Assembly (NCBI RefSeq): GCF_006438875.1
Contig: NZ_RCZH01000017.1
Coordinates: 1 to 64,000 of the forward strand
Reading direction: 5' to 3'
Source: Flavobacterium pectinovorum
GTDB taxonomy: Bacteria > Bacteroidota > Bacteroidia > Flavobacteriales > Flavobacteriaceae
DNA length: 64,000 nucleotides
In this document: in pieces, positions 45,601 through 53,853 of the stretch
Numbering within the stretch: the first letter of the stretch is position 1
How the letters are laid out: the number at the start of each line of letters is the position of its first letter
Program-made: the position numbers and the translations under genes
Notes under the pieces: model-generated
What the model was told of the DNA's origin: nothing
The model's input: only the letters and a program-made list of their open reading frames with translations
Databases searched by the model: none

Positions 45601-46545
45601 ACAGCTCAAGACGGTACGACTACTACTTATACAGTAGTTGTTACTAGAGAAGAAGCTCCTTTATCTAATAATTCAGGCTTAACAGATTTAGCGATTAGCG
45701 AAGGAACTTTAAGTCCGGCTTTTGCAGAGGGAATTATAGCTTATACAGCTACAGTACCTTACGATATTGCAAATATTACTGTTACACCAATTACGACAGA
45801 TACTACGGCGACAGTAACCGTAAATGGAAAAGAAGTTCCTAGTGGAACAGCCTCAACAGACCTTCCGTTAAAAGTAGGTGAGAATACAATTACAACTGTA
45901 GTAACAGCTCAGGACGGAACGACTACTACTTATACAGTAGTTGTTACCAGAGAAGAAGCTCCGTTATCTAGTGATGCGGGTTTATCTGATATTGTTGTAA
46001 GTGATGGTACTTTAAGTCCAGCCTTTAATACAGATACAAAGGGTTATAGCGTAGATGTGCCATATGAAACGGACTCAATTATAATTACACCTAAAGCAAT
46101 CGATCCAGATGCAAAGGTTGAAATGATTGTTGATGGAATAACAATTACTGATAACAAATCTCCAATAGATTTAAAGGTTGGAGAAAATGAAATTACTGTA
46201 GTTGTTACAGCGCCAGACGGTACACAAGAAACATATATTGTTGTTGTAAATAGAGCAGATGCTATACCACAGGCAATTATACCAACAAACATTATTACTC
46301 CAAACGGAGATGGTAAGAATGATTTCTGGATCGTTCCGGGTCTGGATAAATACCCAAACAATTCCGTTAAAGTATTTGATAGAGCAGCTAGATTAGTGTA
46401 TTCTAAAAACAATTATACCAATGAGTGGGATGGTACTTACAAAGGATCTCCACTTAACGAGGATACTTATTACTATTTAATTGATTTAGGAAATGGGTCA
46501 CCTAAAATGAAAGGGTTCATTTCAATTATTAGAGATAACAATTAA
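42694..46545 (+). CDS. Giant surface protein with MBG, cadherin-like repeats and T9SS type B sorting domain
   Basis: A 1283-residue secreted protein. The signal peptide ends near GYGQN (ATG 42715 is an alternative start). Residues ~20-600 are beta-helix-like (GAGNLTIGGTMTGG, NNLTLSGNGTKTF). An MBG-type domain (about 605-690) starts KAKLTIIADNLVKNYGEENP. Five cadherin-like beta-sandwich repeats follow (about 693-1188), each with LSPAFAEGT-, TATVTVNGKEVPSG- and VGENTITTVVTAQDG-like blocks; repeats 3 and 4 are nearly identical. The last ~95 residues (NIITPNGDGKNDFW, VFDRAARLVY, YYYLIDLG) are the CHU_C type B sorting signal. Probably an adhesin exported by the type IX system. Confidence 0.9.
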   Translation: MNRIKIKMNKNLLIVLAFLLFDLGYGQNIITWKGGNAGSAQDWDTPANWNPSRRPVAGDDVIIPNTAFQPIIVGDAYCKSIKLSNSIPGGVVLSVNGDGILIVDNSLEMDSGTSLRIGTGNLFITGDVKMNGGPLQNDVTFTGAGNLTIGGTMTGGTLNAGTGKVEYNSTAPQTVGVYVYNNLTLSGSGLKTITTSNTGVNNTLSMEGTATTSAPPTYGNNATLKYNSSVSHTAGPEWIPYFTSTGGIVIANTGAVTIAVEKKIGKDTPLSIAGRASLLISGQSNFYFGGNLINKGKLISDGVIYIDGDAESQSIDGFTSKGIIMAKNSGKATFTQDMTSGTLTFNGVAGTLNLGTGLTHSFTNWIRFQGILNADSSLLKFSGDVIDNGGSFIAGTGTVEFNGGAQNLGAGSITYNNLTLSGNGTKTFAAQTTINETISIASNIVVDLGATLVHTAKTIKLGGALGAGGSWGSKLSNAVNTDDTFFVRNNGIINVGPTMAVDKSTIAALTTEYGTPSAPSSFVLTAMAMVENILVTPSSEFEVSFDVDKNFSNTVTIPAGATITRTVYVRLKATTRAGDYLSGTVILSSGTTTTSIVIPVAKSTVNKAKLTIIADNLVKNYGEENPTLTFTYNKFVNEETNVVLTAQPVITTTVDKNTNFGSYPQSITVSGAKAENYDITYTAGNFTVNPLKEAGLGNLTISNGPLSPLFVEGTFAYNAISVPYKQTSVTVTPTAKDVTATIKVNNIAVVSGTPFEVVNLQVGSNTIITRVLAQDNLTYKDYVITIAREPASSNAGLTDLAISDGTLSPAFAEGTTKYIATVPNDVTNIKVTPVSADTTATITVNGKEVPSGTASGGLPLQVGENTITTVVTAQDGTINTYTVIVTRASSSNSGLTDLAISEGTLSPAFAEGTIAYTATVPYDIANITVTPITADTTATVTINGKEVPSGTASTDLPLKVGENTIKTVVTAQDGTTTTYTVVVTREEAPLSNNSGLTDLAISEGTLSPAFAEGIIAYTATVPYDIANITVTPITTDTTATVTVNGKEVPSGTASTDLPLKVGENTITTVVTAQDGTTTTYTVVVTREEAPLSSDAGLSDIVVSDGTLSPAFNTDTKGYSVDVPYETDSIIITPKAIDPDAKVEMIVDGITITDNKSPIDLKVGENEITVVVTAPDGTQETYIVVVNRADAIPQAIIPTNIITPNGDGKNDFWIVPGLDKYPNNSVKVFDRAARLVYSKNNYTNEWDGTYKGSPLNEDTYYYLIDLGNGSPKMKGFISIIRDNN

Positions 46546-46595
46546 GAAAAAGAATATAGAATAGTAAAAAAGGTTAAAAGAATAACCATACAGAA

Positions 46596-47504
46596 ATGAA
46601 TACGATGAAAATTAAATCAATGAGAGTAATCTATATACAGGTAATGATGTTCCTTATTATATTAGGAACAAATTCCGCAAATGCACAGCTAACAGAATAC
46701 GATGCTATGTATTTTCAAAATCAATATTTAAACAACCCTGCAATGGCAGGGTTGGATAAAGGAGTTAAATTTAACATAGGTTATCAGCGACAATGGGATG
46801 AAGTTCCGGGAAATCCGATATTAATGAATGCTACATTAGAGTATAATTCTGGAAACAGAACGGGACTTGGATTAAATGTTAATAGCGACAGAGCAGGTTT
46901 AATCAATAGAACAAGGATAATGGGAACTTATGCTTATCATTTGCCAATAGGAGTTGATCAAAAGATACATTTCGGTTTGTCTGCGGGTGCAAAATTTTCT
47001 TCTATAGATTATGCTAAAGTGGAAGGAAGCCTGGATGACATTGCGCTACAAAACTATAATCAAGGCGCCATTTTTGATGGAGATTTGGGTATTGCTTATA
47101 CTAGCAGATTACTAACAGTTCAGGCATCATTGCCACAACTTCATAATTTTTTCTATGAAAATGATAATGGTATTAAAAAATATGCAGATCGCTCTACTTT
47201 TTATTCAGCAGTGAGCTACAAGATATTATTGTCAAATGAAGATGAGAATTTAAACATTGAACCATTGGTAGCTTTTAGAGGTGTTAAGGGGTACAAGGAT
47301 ATCTTGGATATGGGTGGAAGATTTAATTTTCCAGATTATAAAATGAACATATCTGCGTTTTACCATACCAATAAAACGGTTTCTACAGCATTTGGAATTT
47401 CGCTTGATGATTTGGGCATTTTCCTTGCGTACTCTAAATATTTTGGGGCATTAGGTGCTTATGCAAACAATACTTTTGAATGTGGACTTAGTTATAAAAT
47501 GTAA
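46596..47504 (+). CDS. PorP/SprF-family outer-membrane protein
   Basis: A 302-residue barrel with signal peptide ending SANAQL. It begins YDAMYFQNQYLNNPAMAGLDKG, the signature of the PorP/SprF family, and ends FECGLSYKM. SprF-like proteins are encoded right after type B T9SS substrates and are needed for their secretion or surface attachment, as SprF is for SprB. The 50-base gap to the giant surface gene suggests one operon and a dedicated partner. Confidence 0.9.
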   Translation: MNTMKIKSMRVIYIQVMMFLIILGTNSANAQLTEYDAMYFQNQYLNNPAMAGLDKGVKFNIGYQRQWDEVPGNPILMNATLEYNSGNRTGLGLNVNSDRAGLINRTRIMGTYAYHLPIGVDQKIHFGLSAGAKFSSIDYAKVEGSLDDIALQNYNQGAIFDGDLGIAYTSRLLTVQASLPQLHNFFYENDNGIKKYADRSTFYSAVSYKILLSNEDENLNIEPLVAFRGVKGYKDILDMGGRFNFPDYKMNISAFYHTNKTVSTAFGISLDDLGIFLAYSKYFGALGAYANNTFECGLSYKM

Positions 47505-47548
47505 TAAAATGCATTTATAAATTGGTAAATTTATAGGGAGTAAATAAG

Positions 47549-47587
47549 AAGCTGAGAAATACGTAATGTATTCCTCAGCTTTTTTTA
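47549..47587 (+). terminator. Terminator after the SprF-like gene
   Basis: AAGCTGAG (47549-47556) pairs with CTCAGCTT (47574-47581) with inner AATAC/GTATT pairing and a T-run. It lies between convergent genes. Confidence 0.85.
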
Positions 47588-47590
47588 TGT

Positions 47591-48475
47591 TTATTTATTT
47601 TGAAGAAAATTATCAATATAATTAACCACTAAAGTCACATGTTGATGTTGTGGAGCGTGCCCGGTTTGAGGAAGCACGATTAATTGTGATGTAGAAAGTT
47701 TTCGGGTTAGTGGATACCAGTTTTCAACGGCAAAACTAATATCATGATCTCCGGAAATAATAAGAATCGGAGTTTTGGTGTTTTCAAGTTTCCCTTTAAA
47801 GTTTTCTTTGTCTTCGGTCAATCCTGCACTACCTTTAAAATAAAGTTGAAAAACATCCATTGTAGAGGGGATTTTAGAAACATCTAATCTTTTTGCAATT
47901 CGGTCATGCGAAGCTTTAGCCTGTTTTTTGCTCTCTTCAGAAGTTGGCTCAAAGAAAAGTACAATCTCATCATTAAAATCATTCACAGGTTTTAAAGCAG
48001 CATCAAGAAAGGCCTGTTCAAGCGGAATAATTCTTTCTCCAGGAGGTCCCGTTCCTAATAATACAGTTTGAGTAATGAGATCAGAATATTGCAAAGTAGC
48101 TACCTGTGCCACTAATCCGCCATAGGACCAGCCCAGGACGATTATTTTTTTTATTTTCAAGAAATCAGTCAGATCTTTTACGTCTTTAGCAACATCTTGT
48201 AAATCTGTTGCTAAAGTTCCGCTAGAATAACCAATACCTGAATAATCAAAGGTAATTACTCTATATTTTTCGGCAAGTCCATCTAAAAATAGGGGATCCC
48301 AAGTGTCAAGAGTTCCTCTAAAACGGTTTACCAAAACAATTGGATCTCCGTTTCCAATAGAGCGATAGGCAATTTTTCGTCCCGAAACATCAGCATATTC
48401 TGTTTTCGAATTCAAGGCATTAATTGTTTGTGCATTCATAATGGATAAATTTAAAGTTAGCATCAAAAAAAACAA
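47591..48475 (-). CDS. Alpha/beta hydrolase with out-of-frame signal peptide
   Basis: A 294-residue hydrolase: oxyanion region VNRFRGTLDTWDP, nucleophile elbow GWSYGGLVAQ (near residue 119), acid in ISGDHDISFAVE and catalytic His in QTGHAPQH. The frame starts only at a TTG (48475) or ATG 48463 in the middle of a hydrophobic segment. In another frame upstream, ATG 48497 opens MKAFTTSFVF; removing one base from the eight-A run at 48465-48472 would join it to LMLTLNLSIMNAQT, a complete signal peptide. The catalytic domain is intact. It is either a real frameshift, phase variation or a sequencing error. Confidence 0.8.
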   Translation of the reverse strand: MFFLMLTLNLSIMNAQTINALNSKTEYADVSGRKIAYRSIGNGDPIVLVNRFRGTLDTWDPLFLDGLAEKYRVITFDYSGIGYSSGTLATDLQDVAKDVKDLTDFLKIKKIIVLGWSYGGLVAQVATLQYSDLITQTVLLGTGPPGERIIPLEQAFLDAALKPVNDFNDEIVLFFEPTSEESKKQAKASHDRIAKRLDVSKIPSTMDVFQLYFKGSAGLTEDKENFKGKLENTKTPILIISGDHDISFAVENWYPLTRKLSTSQLIVLPQTGHAPQHQHVTLVVNYIDNFLQNK

Positions 48476-48497
48476 ATGAAGTTGTAAATGCTTTCAT
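48465..48497 (-). other. Detached signal-peptide start and poly-A/T slippage tract
   Basis: ATG 48497 (or 48518 further up) begins MKAFTTSFVFF in the frame that enters the eight-T run (minus strand; A8 at 48465-48472 on plus). Seven or ten Ts would connect it to the hydrolase frame; eight do not. Confidence 0.6.
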
Positions 48498-48660
48498 TGT
48501 TCTGAATTTTGGGTTCATGATAAATTCAGACAAACAATTTTGATGCCTTTGTTAAAAATATTTATAAATCCAGGATTTTAGAGATAATGAACTATTTTGA
48601 GAGTTTTTGGTTTCTGTTTTATTTCGTTAAAAAGATAAGTTTTAGCGAAATATAGAAAAA

Positions 48661-49341
48661 TTACAATTCGATTGTTTCGCCAATTTTGGGTAAAAACAGG
48701 TTTAGGTTTTCTTTTGTAAATGCGCTTAAAGCTTTTTGATGATCCATAACAATGAAACCAAAAGTATCGTAATGAACACCTAATATTTTATCAACCACTA
48801 CAAGTTTTGAAGCTTCAATAGCTTCTTCAATTCCCATGGTTAATCCATCTCCAATTGGAAAAATGGCAAAATCAAGTTTAGTAAATTTTGTGATAAGCTG
48901 CATGTCGAGAGTCAAAGCTGTATCTCCACTGTAGTAAAAATTTCCGTCGACAGTAGTTAATACAAATCCACAGGCAATTCCGCCATAAGAACCATCCATA
49001 AAACTACTTGGATGCTGTGCTATTACACATTTTACTGTTCCAAAATCAAAGTCAAATTTACCTCCCGGATTAATTGGGTGTGCATTTTCGATTCCGTTTT
49101 TTAGAAGCCAGTTATATATTTCAAAATTTCCGAGAACTTTAGCACCAGTATTTTTTGCGATCCTTTCAACGTCCAAAATGTGATCGTAATGTGCATGCGA
49201 AATCAAAATATAATCTGCTTTTATTTCGTCAATATTTATGTTTTTTGCAAGTTCATTACCCGAAATAAAGGGATCAAAAAGAATATGTTTTCCATTTACT
49301 AAAACAGAGAAACAGGAATGACCATAATAAGTTACTTTCAT
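48661..49341 (-). CDS. Metal-dependent hydrolase, UPF0173/UlaG-like MBL fold
   Basis: A 226-residue metallo-beta-lactamase-fold protein: YYGHSCFSV at the N terminus, metal motif SHAHYDHILD (near residue 48), further ligands around AQHPSSFMDG and YSGDTALT (near residue 138), and GVHYDTFG near residue 194. It belongs to the UPF0173 group of unknown cellular substrate. It has no signal peptide and stands alone. Confidence 0.88.
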   Translation of the reverse strand: MKVTYYGHSCFSVLVNGKHILFDPFISGNELAKNINIDEIKADYILISHAHYDHILDVERIAKNTGAKVLGNFEIYNWLLKNGIENAHPINPGGKFDFDFGTVKCVIAQHPSSFMDGSYGGIACGFVLTTVDGNFYYSGDTALTLDMQLITKFTKLDFAIFPIGDGLTMGIEEAIEASKLVVVDKILGVHYDTFGFIVMDHQKALSAFTKENLNLFLPKIGETIEL

Positions 49342-49455
49342 AATAAAGCTATTTGAATTAATAAATATCTGAAATTTAGATTTTTATAATTCAAATGATA
49401 TGCCATTCATCTGTGTGTAGTTAAGAATGCAAAAAAGATTTAAGTTAATGATCGA

Positions 49456-49920
49456 TTATTTTTTGGAAAACAAATTTTCTACAACCCAAGCCGGTCCAAT
49501 CATTAAAAACTGAAGATCTTTTAAGAAGGACGGTTTCTTACCTTCAATATTATGTCCGTAGAATTGCCCTATCCAGGCGATTATAAAAACACCAATAGAA
49601 AAGATCCATAACGGGAAAACTTGCCCTATGTAATAATTAACAACCAAACAAATCGCTGATAAAATCGCAATCTTAACGGCCATTGCAACCGATAATCGGA
49701 TATAAAAAATAAGAACAAAAATTAATACAACAGCAGCCCAATTTTCAATAATTGGAGCATTAAGTTTTAAAGTATTGGCAATTATAGTACTTGGAATACT
49801 CATTAATAAACCTACTATCGAAAAGTAAATTGCGGGCACACAAACATAATGAATTGCTTTATTTTTTGGATTCTGATGACTTACGGCATACTCTTCAAAC
49901 CATTGTTCTAATGTTCTCAT
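49456..49920 (-). CDS. Mpo1-like (DUF962) membrane protein
   Basis: About 154 residues from ATG 49920 (MRTLEQWFEEYAVSHQNPKN). An upstream frame to 49971 adds residues that look non-family. HYVCVPAIYFSIVGLLM, then three more membrane helices, FIIAWIGQFYGHNIEGKKPS and the end GPAWVVENLF are the DUF962 pattern. The yeast relative Mpo1 is an Fe-dependent 2-hydroxy fatty acid dioxygenase; the His residues it uses (HYV, GHNIEG) are present here. Confidence 0.85.
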   Translation of the reverse strand: MRTLEQWFEEYAVSHQNPKNKAIHYVCVPAIYFSIVGLLMSIPSTIIANTLKLNAPIIENWAAVVLIFVLIFYIRLSVAMAVKIAILSAICLVVNYYIGQVFPLWIFSIGVFIIAWIGQFYGHNIEGKKPSFLKDLQFLMIGPAWVVENLFSKK

Positions 49921-49963
49921 TGTTTTGGATTTAGGTATACGTAAATCTAATAAAATTTTTGGA

Positions 49964-50122
49964 AGGTGCAAAGGCTCAAAGTAGTAAAGGTTTAGAGGTT
50001 GAAAGTTATAAAGATCTTGTGGTAATATTTATTTATGACACTTAAAAACATTCTTAATATTGAACATAAACGAAGTCTTAGTTTCTTAGCCCTTTGTAAC
50101 TTTAGCCTTTGTAACTTTGAAC
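49964..50122. repeat. GGTTCAAAGTTACAAAGG-type low-complexity tract
   Basis: Words such as AAAGGCTCAAAG, AAAGGTTTAGAGGTTGAAAG and, in reverse, CTTTGTAACTTTAGCC recur here and again at 51350-51430, on the far side of the 50102-51346 gene. The second half runs opposite to the first. Confidence 0.5.
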
Positions 50123-51346
50123 CTGATTGTAATCAAAAACATTATCCCATAATTTATCTATGGAAATTAATGCTTGGTCAAGAGGCAGAACTTTCCATTT
50201 TCCATTGGTTTCAATGCCAAGACCAATGTTTTTTAATTTTTCTAAAGCATCTTTTACATCAAAATCAAGATCGGTTTTTAGGTTTGTTTCGAACCAGGAT
50301 TCAATTTGAGAATCTAATTCTTCAGCAGTAATAGGTTCGTTGCTCTTGTATAAAAAAGTATAAGCCAAAATCGTTTCCTTCAGCACTTCTTCTTCAGAAG
50401 AGTTTAAGAGTGAATAGAAAGCACCGCTATTGTTTCCTAGATTTTTAAAGTAAAGACTGTCTGAGAGTATTTTAGAATATTTAATTTTCTTATTAACAAA
50501 GTTGTTGTATTGACGGAACAAATAAAGGGACAAAATTCCGAGCGCAATTAAACCTTGATTAAGTGATGTTTTACTATCTAATAAATCAATAGTTTCTCCT
50601 GATTCATAAGCATCATACATGTTGATTAAAGCAGGAATTACTTTAGCACTTAATAGCGAAATTCCACCAAAAATACCCGGAACCCAAAGTAACAATTTGT
50701 CTGTAGTTGACATTCTGGGAATTGCATTTGGAAAAATTGTTTCGATATCATTTTTAGGAACTCGCTTAAAAATTTTTAAAACAACAGATCCGGGTTCAAT
50801 AGGCATTTTACCTAATTTGACTTTCTTTTGCTTTAGAAAATGAGTGTCATTATAATGCAGATAAATCATAACACGATCGTAGTATTCGATCTCAATTTCT
50901 TTTTTCCAAAAGAAATATTTTTTTACTTTTACTTTTGATTTATGATGTCCGCGAACATATAATTCATAATCTTGGAATGCATTAAAATCAATTGAAAGTT
51001 TTAAACCAATCAAATCAGAATCCTGAAACGCTTTATTCAAAGTTTCCTGATCAATACGAGTATAATTTCCTTGTTCTAAAACTGTAAGTAATGTTTCTTT
51101 AAAAACCGAAAAATCACTTTTACCCATAAAACCTTTTCGCTCTTTTAGACTCAAATCCGGATCAAACAAAGCATAATTTTGTTTTAGATTTCGATTTAAA
51201 TTAAAAGCTTCATAATGAAAATAATGCTCGATAATATCAAACAGTTTTTTAAAATCATCAACTTTTTTTTGGTCTTCGGCAAAAGTGTTTATTTGTTGTT
51301 CGAGTAAGAATTCCTTGTTGAAGGGAATATAATGTTCTCGTGTCAT
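50102..51346 (-). CDS. TMEM143-like membrane protein (DUF3754)
   Basis: A 414-residue protein: YIPFNKEFLLEQQI at the N terminus, DFNAFQDYELYVRGHHKSKV and YYDRVMIYLHYND in the DUF3754 core, then membrane helices around LLLWVPGIFGGISLLSAKV and LIALGILSLYLF, and a cytoplasmic C-terminal domain (EEEVLKETILAYTFLYKS). The family is related to the mitochondrial TMEM143 and has no known function. Short-unit repeat tracts bracket the gene. Confidence 0.8.
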   Translation of the reverse strand: MTREHYIPFNKEFLLEQQINTFAEDQKKVDDFKKLFDIIEHYFHYEAFNLNRNLKQNYALFDPDLSLKERKGFMGKSDFSVFKETLLTVLEQGNYTRIDQETLNKAFQDSDLIGLKLSIDFNAFQDYELYVRGHHKSKVKVKKYFFWKKEIEIEYYDRVMIYLHYNDTHFLKQKKVKLGKMPIEPGSVVLKIFKRVPKNDIETIFPNAIPRMSTTDKLLLWVPGIFGGISLLSAKVIPALINMYDAYESGETIDLLDSKTSLNQGLIALGILSLYLFRQYNNFVNKKIKYSKILSDSLYFKNLGNNSGAFYSLLNSSEEEVLKETILAYTFLYKSNEPITAEELDSQIESWFETNLKTDLDFDVKDALEKLKNIGLGIETNGKWKVLPLDQALISIDKLWDNVFDYNQVQSYKG

Positions 51347-51451
51347 ATTTTGTAGGTTCTGAGGTACTAAGGCTCAAAGATACAAGGTTTTTTTTTAAAC
51401 GCTCAAAGGTTTGGAGGTTCTAAGACAAAGTTTTTTTATTTTATGAATCAA

Positions 51452-51500
51452 AAAAAAGTGAGACTTTTAATCGTTGGCAACGATTAGAAATCTCACTTTA
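51452..51500 (-). terminator. Terminator for the 51719-52180 gene
   Basis: AAAGTGAGA...TAATCGTTG pairs with CAACGATTA...TCTCACTTT, nearly 22 base pairs. On the minus strand it ends in a run of T, about 220 bases past the stop at 51719. Confidence 0.75.
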
Positions 51501-51718
51501 ATTGTTCCAAAAAAAATGACAGCATTATTATAATCTTCCTTTCGGGAAAATTATACTTTAAAAGTAAAATTATTTAGCGCAATTTTACCACTTAATAAAA
51601 TTCTGGCAATGCGTATTTATACCTGTTTTTAAGGTTGATTGTGATTTTATAGAAATTTTTTGTAACTTTTGTAGTGAATACTTTACGGAATAAATGGAAT
51701 GATACTGTCTGAAGTAAT
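51501..51718. other. Non-coding 3' stretch
   Basis: AT-rich, no open frame of note. TTCCTTTCGGGAAAATTAT forms a small hairpin near 51538-51556. Probably the long 3' untranslated part of the gene starting at 52180. Confidence 0.4.
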
Positions 51719-52180
51719 TCAGTTTGTTCTTTTTATTTCAATTACTTTCTCAATAAATTGTATTAGATTTTTTCTTTCAAGCGAAAATAAAGCAGTTTTG
51801 TCTTCAGTGTTTAGATATAAATCGGCAATACTTGTAGCATCCATGTTATTAATAGAGTAATGATGGTCAGCATATTTTATAAGATCGTCTAAAAAAAGAT
51901 CATGTAGTCTTCCTTTTTCCAGTGTTTCTTCGTTGCCTTCTTTTATTTTATCCATTTCTGATTCCGGCAAATCTATAGTGAGGTAAGTATAGTCTACAGG
52001 AACATTTGTAATCATCTCTTTAGTAACCTTCCCAGTTCCAAGGCAATATGCACAGGGCGCGGGAACCCATTTTAGTTGTCTGTTTAAACGTTTTATATCA
52101 TCCCAATCGACAAAAGTTTTTCCTAGACATCTGGGGCATTCTAAATCTGATTTTCTAAATAGGAACTTAAAAATGGTCAT
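51719..52180 (-). CDS. Small protein with paired CxxC zinc-ribbon
   Basis: A 153-residue protein that I cannot name. Near the N terminus CPRCLGKT (about 15) and CAYCLGTGKV (about 43) make a four-Cys site like the zinc centre of DnaJ (CxxCxGxG). An acidic helical region follows (LPESEMDKIKEGNEETLEKG) and then LFLDDLIKYADHHYSIN. It could be a redox-active or metal-binding adaptor. Single gene with its own terminator. Confidence 0.6.
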   Translation of the reverse strand: MTIFKFLFRKSDLECPRCLGKTFVDWDDIKRLNRQLKWVPAPCAYCLGTGKVTKEMITNVPVDYTYLTIDLPESEMDKIKEGNEETLEKGRLHDLFLDDLIKYADHHYSINNMDATSIADLYLNTEDKTALFSLERKNLIQFIEKVIEIKRTN

Positions 52181-52485
52181 TTTTTCTACAATTATTTTAA
52201 ACGATTAGTGGCGTTGCGAATATAATTATTTATGTAGGAAAAATTAGTTTGCTAAAGGTTTTTTTTGAAGAAAAGATTTATGGTTGGTCAAGGTTGCAAG
52301 TTTTGAAAAGTATAAAAAAACTTCTGGATTTTGGTGTGTAGGTTTTTAGTAGATTTTTTTGAGAAGCGCAAGAACATTTGCTTAGTTGTATAATTAATAC
52401 TTTGTGGATTAGACATAAACTATTCACAATAAAACTGCCGTTGTAGCACGAGCCATTTTGATTAGTCTACCTTACGAAAAAAACA
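52181..52485. other. Divergent intergenic region, 305 bases
   Basis: No gene is convincing; a 54-codon open stretch (about 52200-52345) looks accidental. TTAATACTTTGTGG near 52390 is a loose match to the -7 consensus for the 52486 gene. Confidence 0.4.
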
Positions 52486-53094
52486 ATGGCAATAGAACAG
52501 AAAGTTCGGCTGGTTGAGGAATTGTTTGATCGTCTCGAAATTGAAATTACCACTTTCAAATCTGAAACTAATTTGTATTGCAATGCCGGTTGTGGTAAAT
52601 GTTGTTCTAAACCAAATATAGATGCTTCTCCTTTAGAATTTTTACCTTGGGCGTTTCATTTATTTTTGAATGGTAAAGCAGAAGAAACCTTAGAAAAACT
52701 GAATGATTCGACTACTAAAAATTGCCTTTTATATCGACCACTTTCCGTATTAGAGCATCATAAAGGAAGTTGTAGCAATTATCGTTATCGCGGATTAATA
52801 TGCCGTCTTTTTGGTTATGCTGCTAACACAGACAAATATGGAAAACTAAGATTAGCAACATGTAAAATTATTAAAGAAGAACAACAAGAAAATTTTAATG
52901 CAGCTGAAGAAGTAATTAATAAAGGAAAATATGTACCCATTTTTACTGATTATTATATGCAGCTTGCACAAATTGATTATAAAATGGGAATGACTTTATT
53001 ACCAATAAACGAAGCGCTAAAAAGGGCAATTGAAGAGGTGTTGCATTATTACGCCTACAGACCATTTCCAGGTGGACTTGAGAATATTGCATAA
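52486..53094 (+). CDS. YkgJ-type cysteine-cluster protein
   Basis: A 202-residue protein with a CxxxCxxCC cluster (CNAGCGKCCSKPNI, near residue 29) and later Cys residues in CLLYRP, GSCSNYRYRGLICRLFG and LATCKII. This is the pattern of the YkgJ/Zn-Fe cluster oxidoreductase-like family (UPF0153), probably binding Zn or Fe. Function is unknown. It converges on the LytTR regulator. Confidence 0.8.
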   Translation: MAIEQKVRLVEELFDRLEIEITTFKSETNLYCNAGCGKCCSKPNIDASPLEFLPWAFHLFLNGKAEETLEKLNDSTTKNCLLYRPLSVLEHHKGSCSNYRYRGLICRLFGYAANTDKYGKLRLATCKIIKEEQQENFNAAEEVINKGKYVPIFTDYYMQLAQIDYKMGMTLLPINEALKRAIEEVLHYYAYRPFPGGLENIA

Positions 53095-53154
53095 CAACAC
53101 TTTGTAACGTAATAACAAAAAATATCTAATAATCAAATTGATACATTTTGAAAT

Positions 53155-53853
53155 TTAAAACAATAAAATCTGATATTTTCTCCCTACAGGAATAATTTCT
53201 CCATTTGACATCGTAAGTGTTTTTAACGTTTTAGACGAGATTTCGCGAGTGTTTACAATATAAGAACGATGAACCTGAATAAATTCATTGCTATTGATTT
53301 CATCGGCAATATTAGAGAGCGAGCCGTAGATAATTAGAGGAGATTTTAATTTTTTGCTGTGCAATTTCATGTAGTTGCCCAGACTTTCGATATAGAGAAT
53401 ATCACTTAAAAGTGTCTCGATCATTTGACCGTTGGCACGATATGAAAGTGTTCTTTCGGTGGCAGTATTTTCTTTTTTAAGACTTTTTCCGGAGTAAAAC
53501 GTTCTGGCTTTTTCGATCGCTTTCGAGAATTTTTCCAACGAAATAGGTTTTAATAAATAATCGATAGCATCGTTTTGATAAGCAGAAAGTGCAAAGTCAG
53601 AATATGCTGTAGTAACAATGGTTATTGGGCGATTGGGTTGTAACTCCATTAATTCAATACCAGAAATTACAGGCATATTAATATCCAGAAAGATAATATC
53701 GTATTTGTTTTCGTTGAGCATTTTTACTGCTTCCATACCACTAAAAGCACTTCCGGAATGTTCCAGATCGTCGTATTTTGCGATATGCGATGCTAGTGCC
53801 TTGTGAGCAGGCGTTTCGTCATCAATGATCAGGCAACGATAGGTAAGTCCCAT
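53155..53853 (-). CDS. LytTR-family response regulator
   Basis: A 232-residue regulator. The receiver has IIDDETPAHKAL at the start and phospho-acceptor Asp in IIFLDINMPVISG (near residue 55). The LytTR DNA-binding domain (about 135-232) has ILYIESLGNYMKLHSK and FIQVHRSYIVN. Its 5' end overlaps the kinase gene by 25 bases, so the two form one two-component system. Confidence 0.92.
   Translation of the reverse strand: MGLTYRCLIIDDETPAHKALASHIAKYDDLEHSGSAFSGMEAVKMLNENKYDIIFLDINMPVISGIELMELQPNRPITIVTTAYSDFALSAYQNDAIDYLLKPISLEKFSKAIEKARTFYSGKSLKKENTATERTLSYRANGQMIETLLSDILYIESLGNYMKLHSKKLKSPLIIYGSLSNIADEINSNEFIQVHRSYIVNTREISSKTLKTLTMSNGEIIPVGRKYQILLF

Noticed and set aside
49921..49971. N-terminal extension of the Mpo1-like protein
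   Set aside because: The family sequence begins at ATG 49920; the extra residues look like translated upstream DNA.
52200..52345. 54-codon open stretch ending before the YkgJ-type gene
   Set aside because: No suitable start codon at the front, composition not protein-like throughout.
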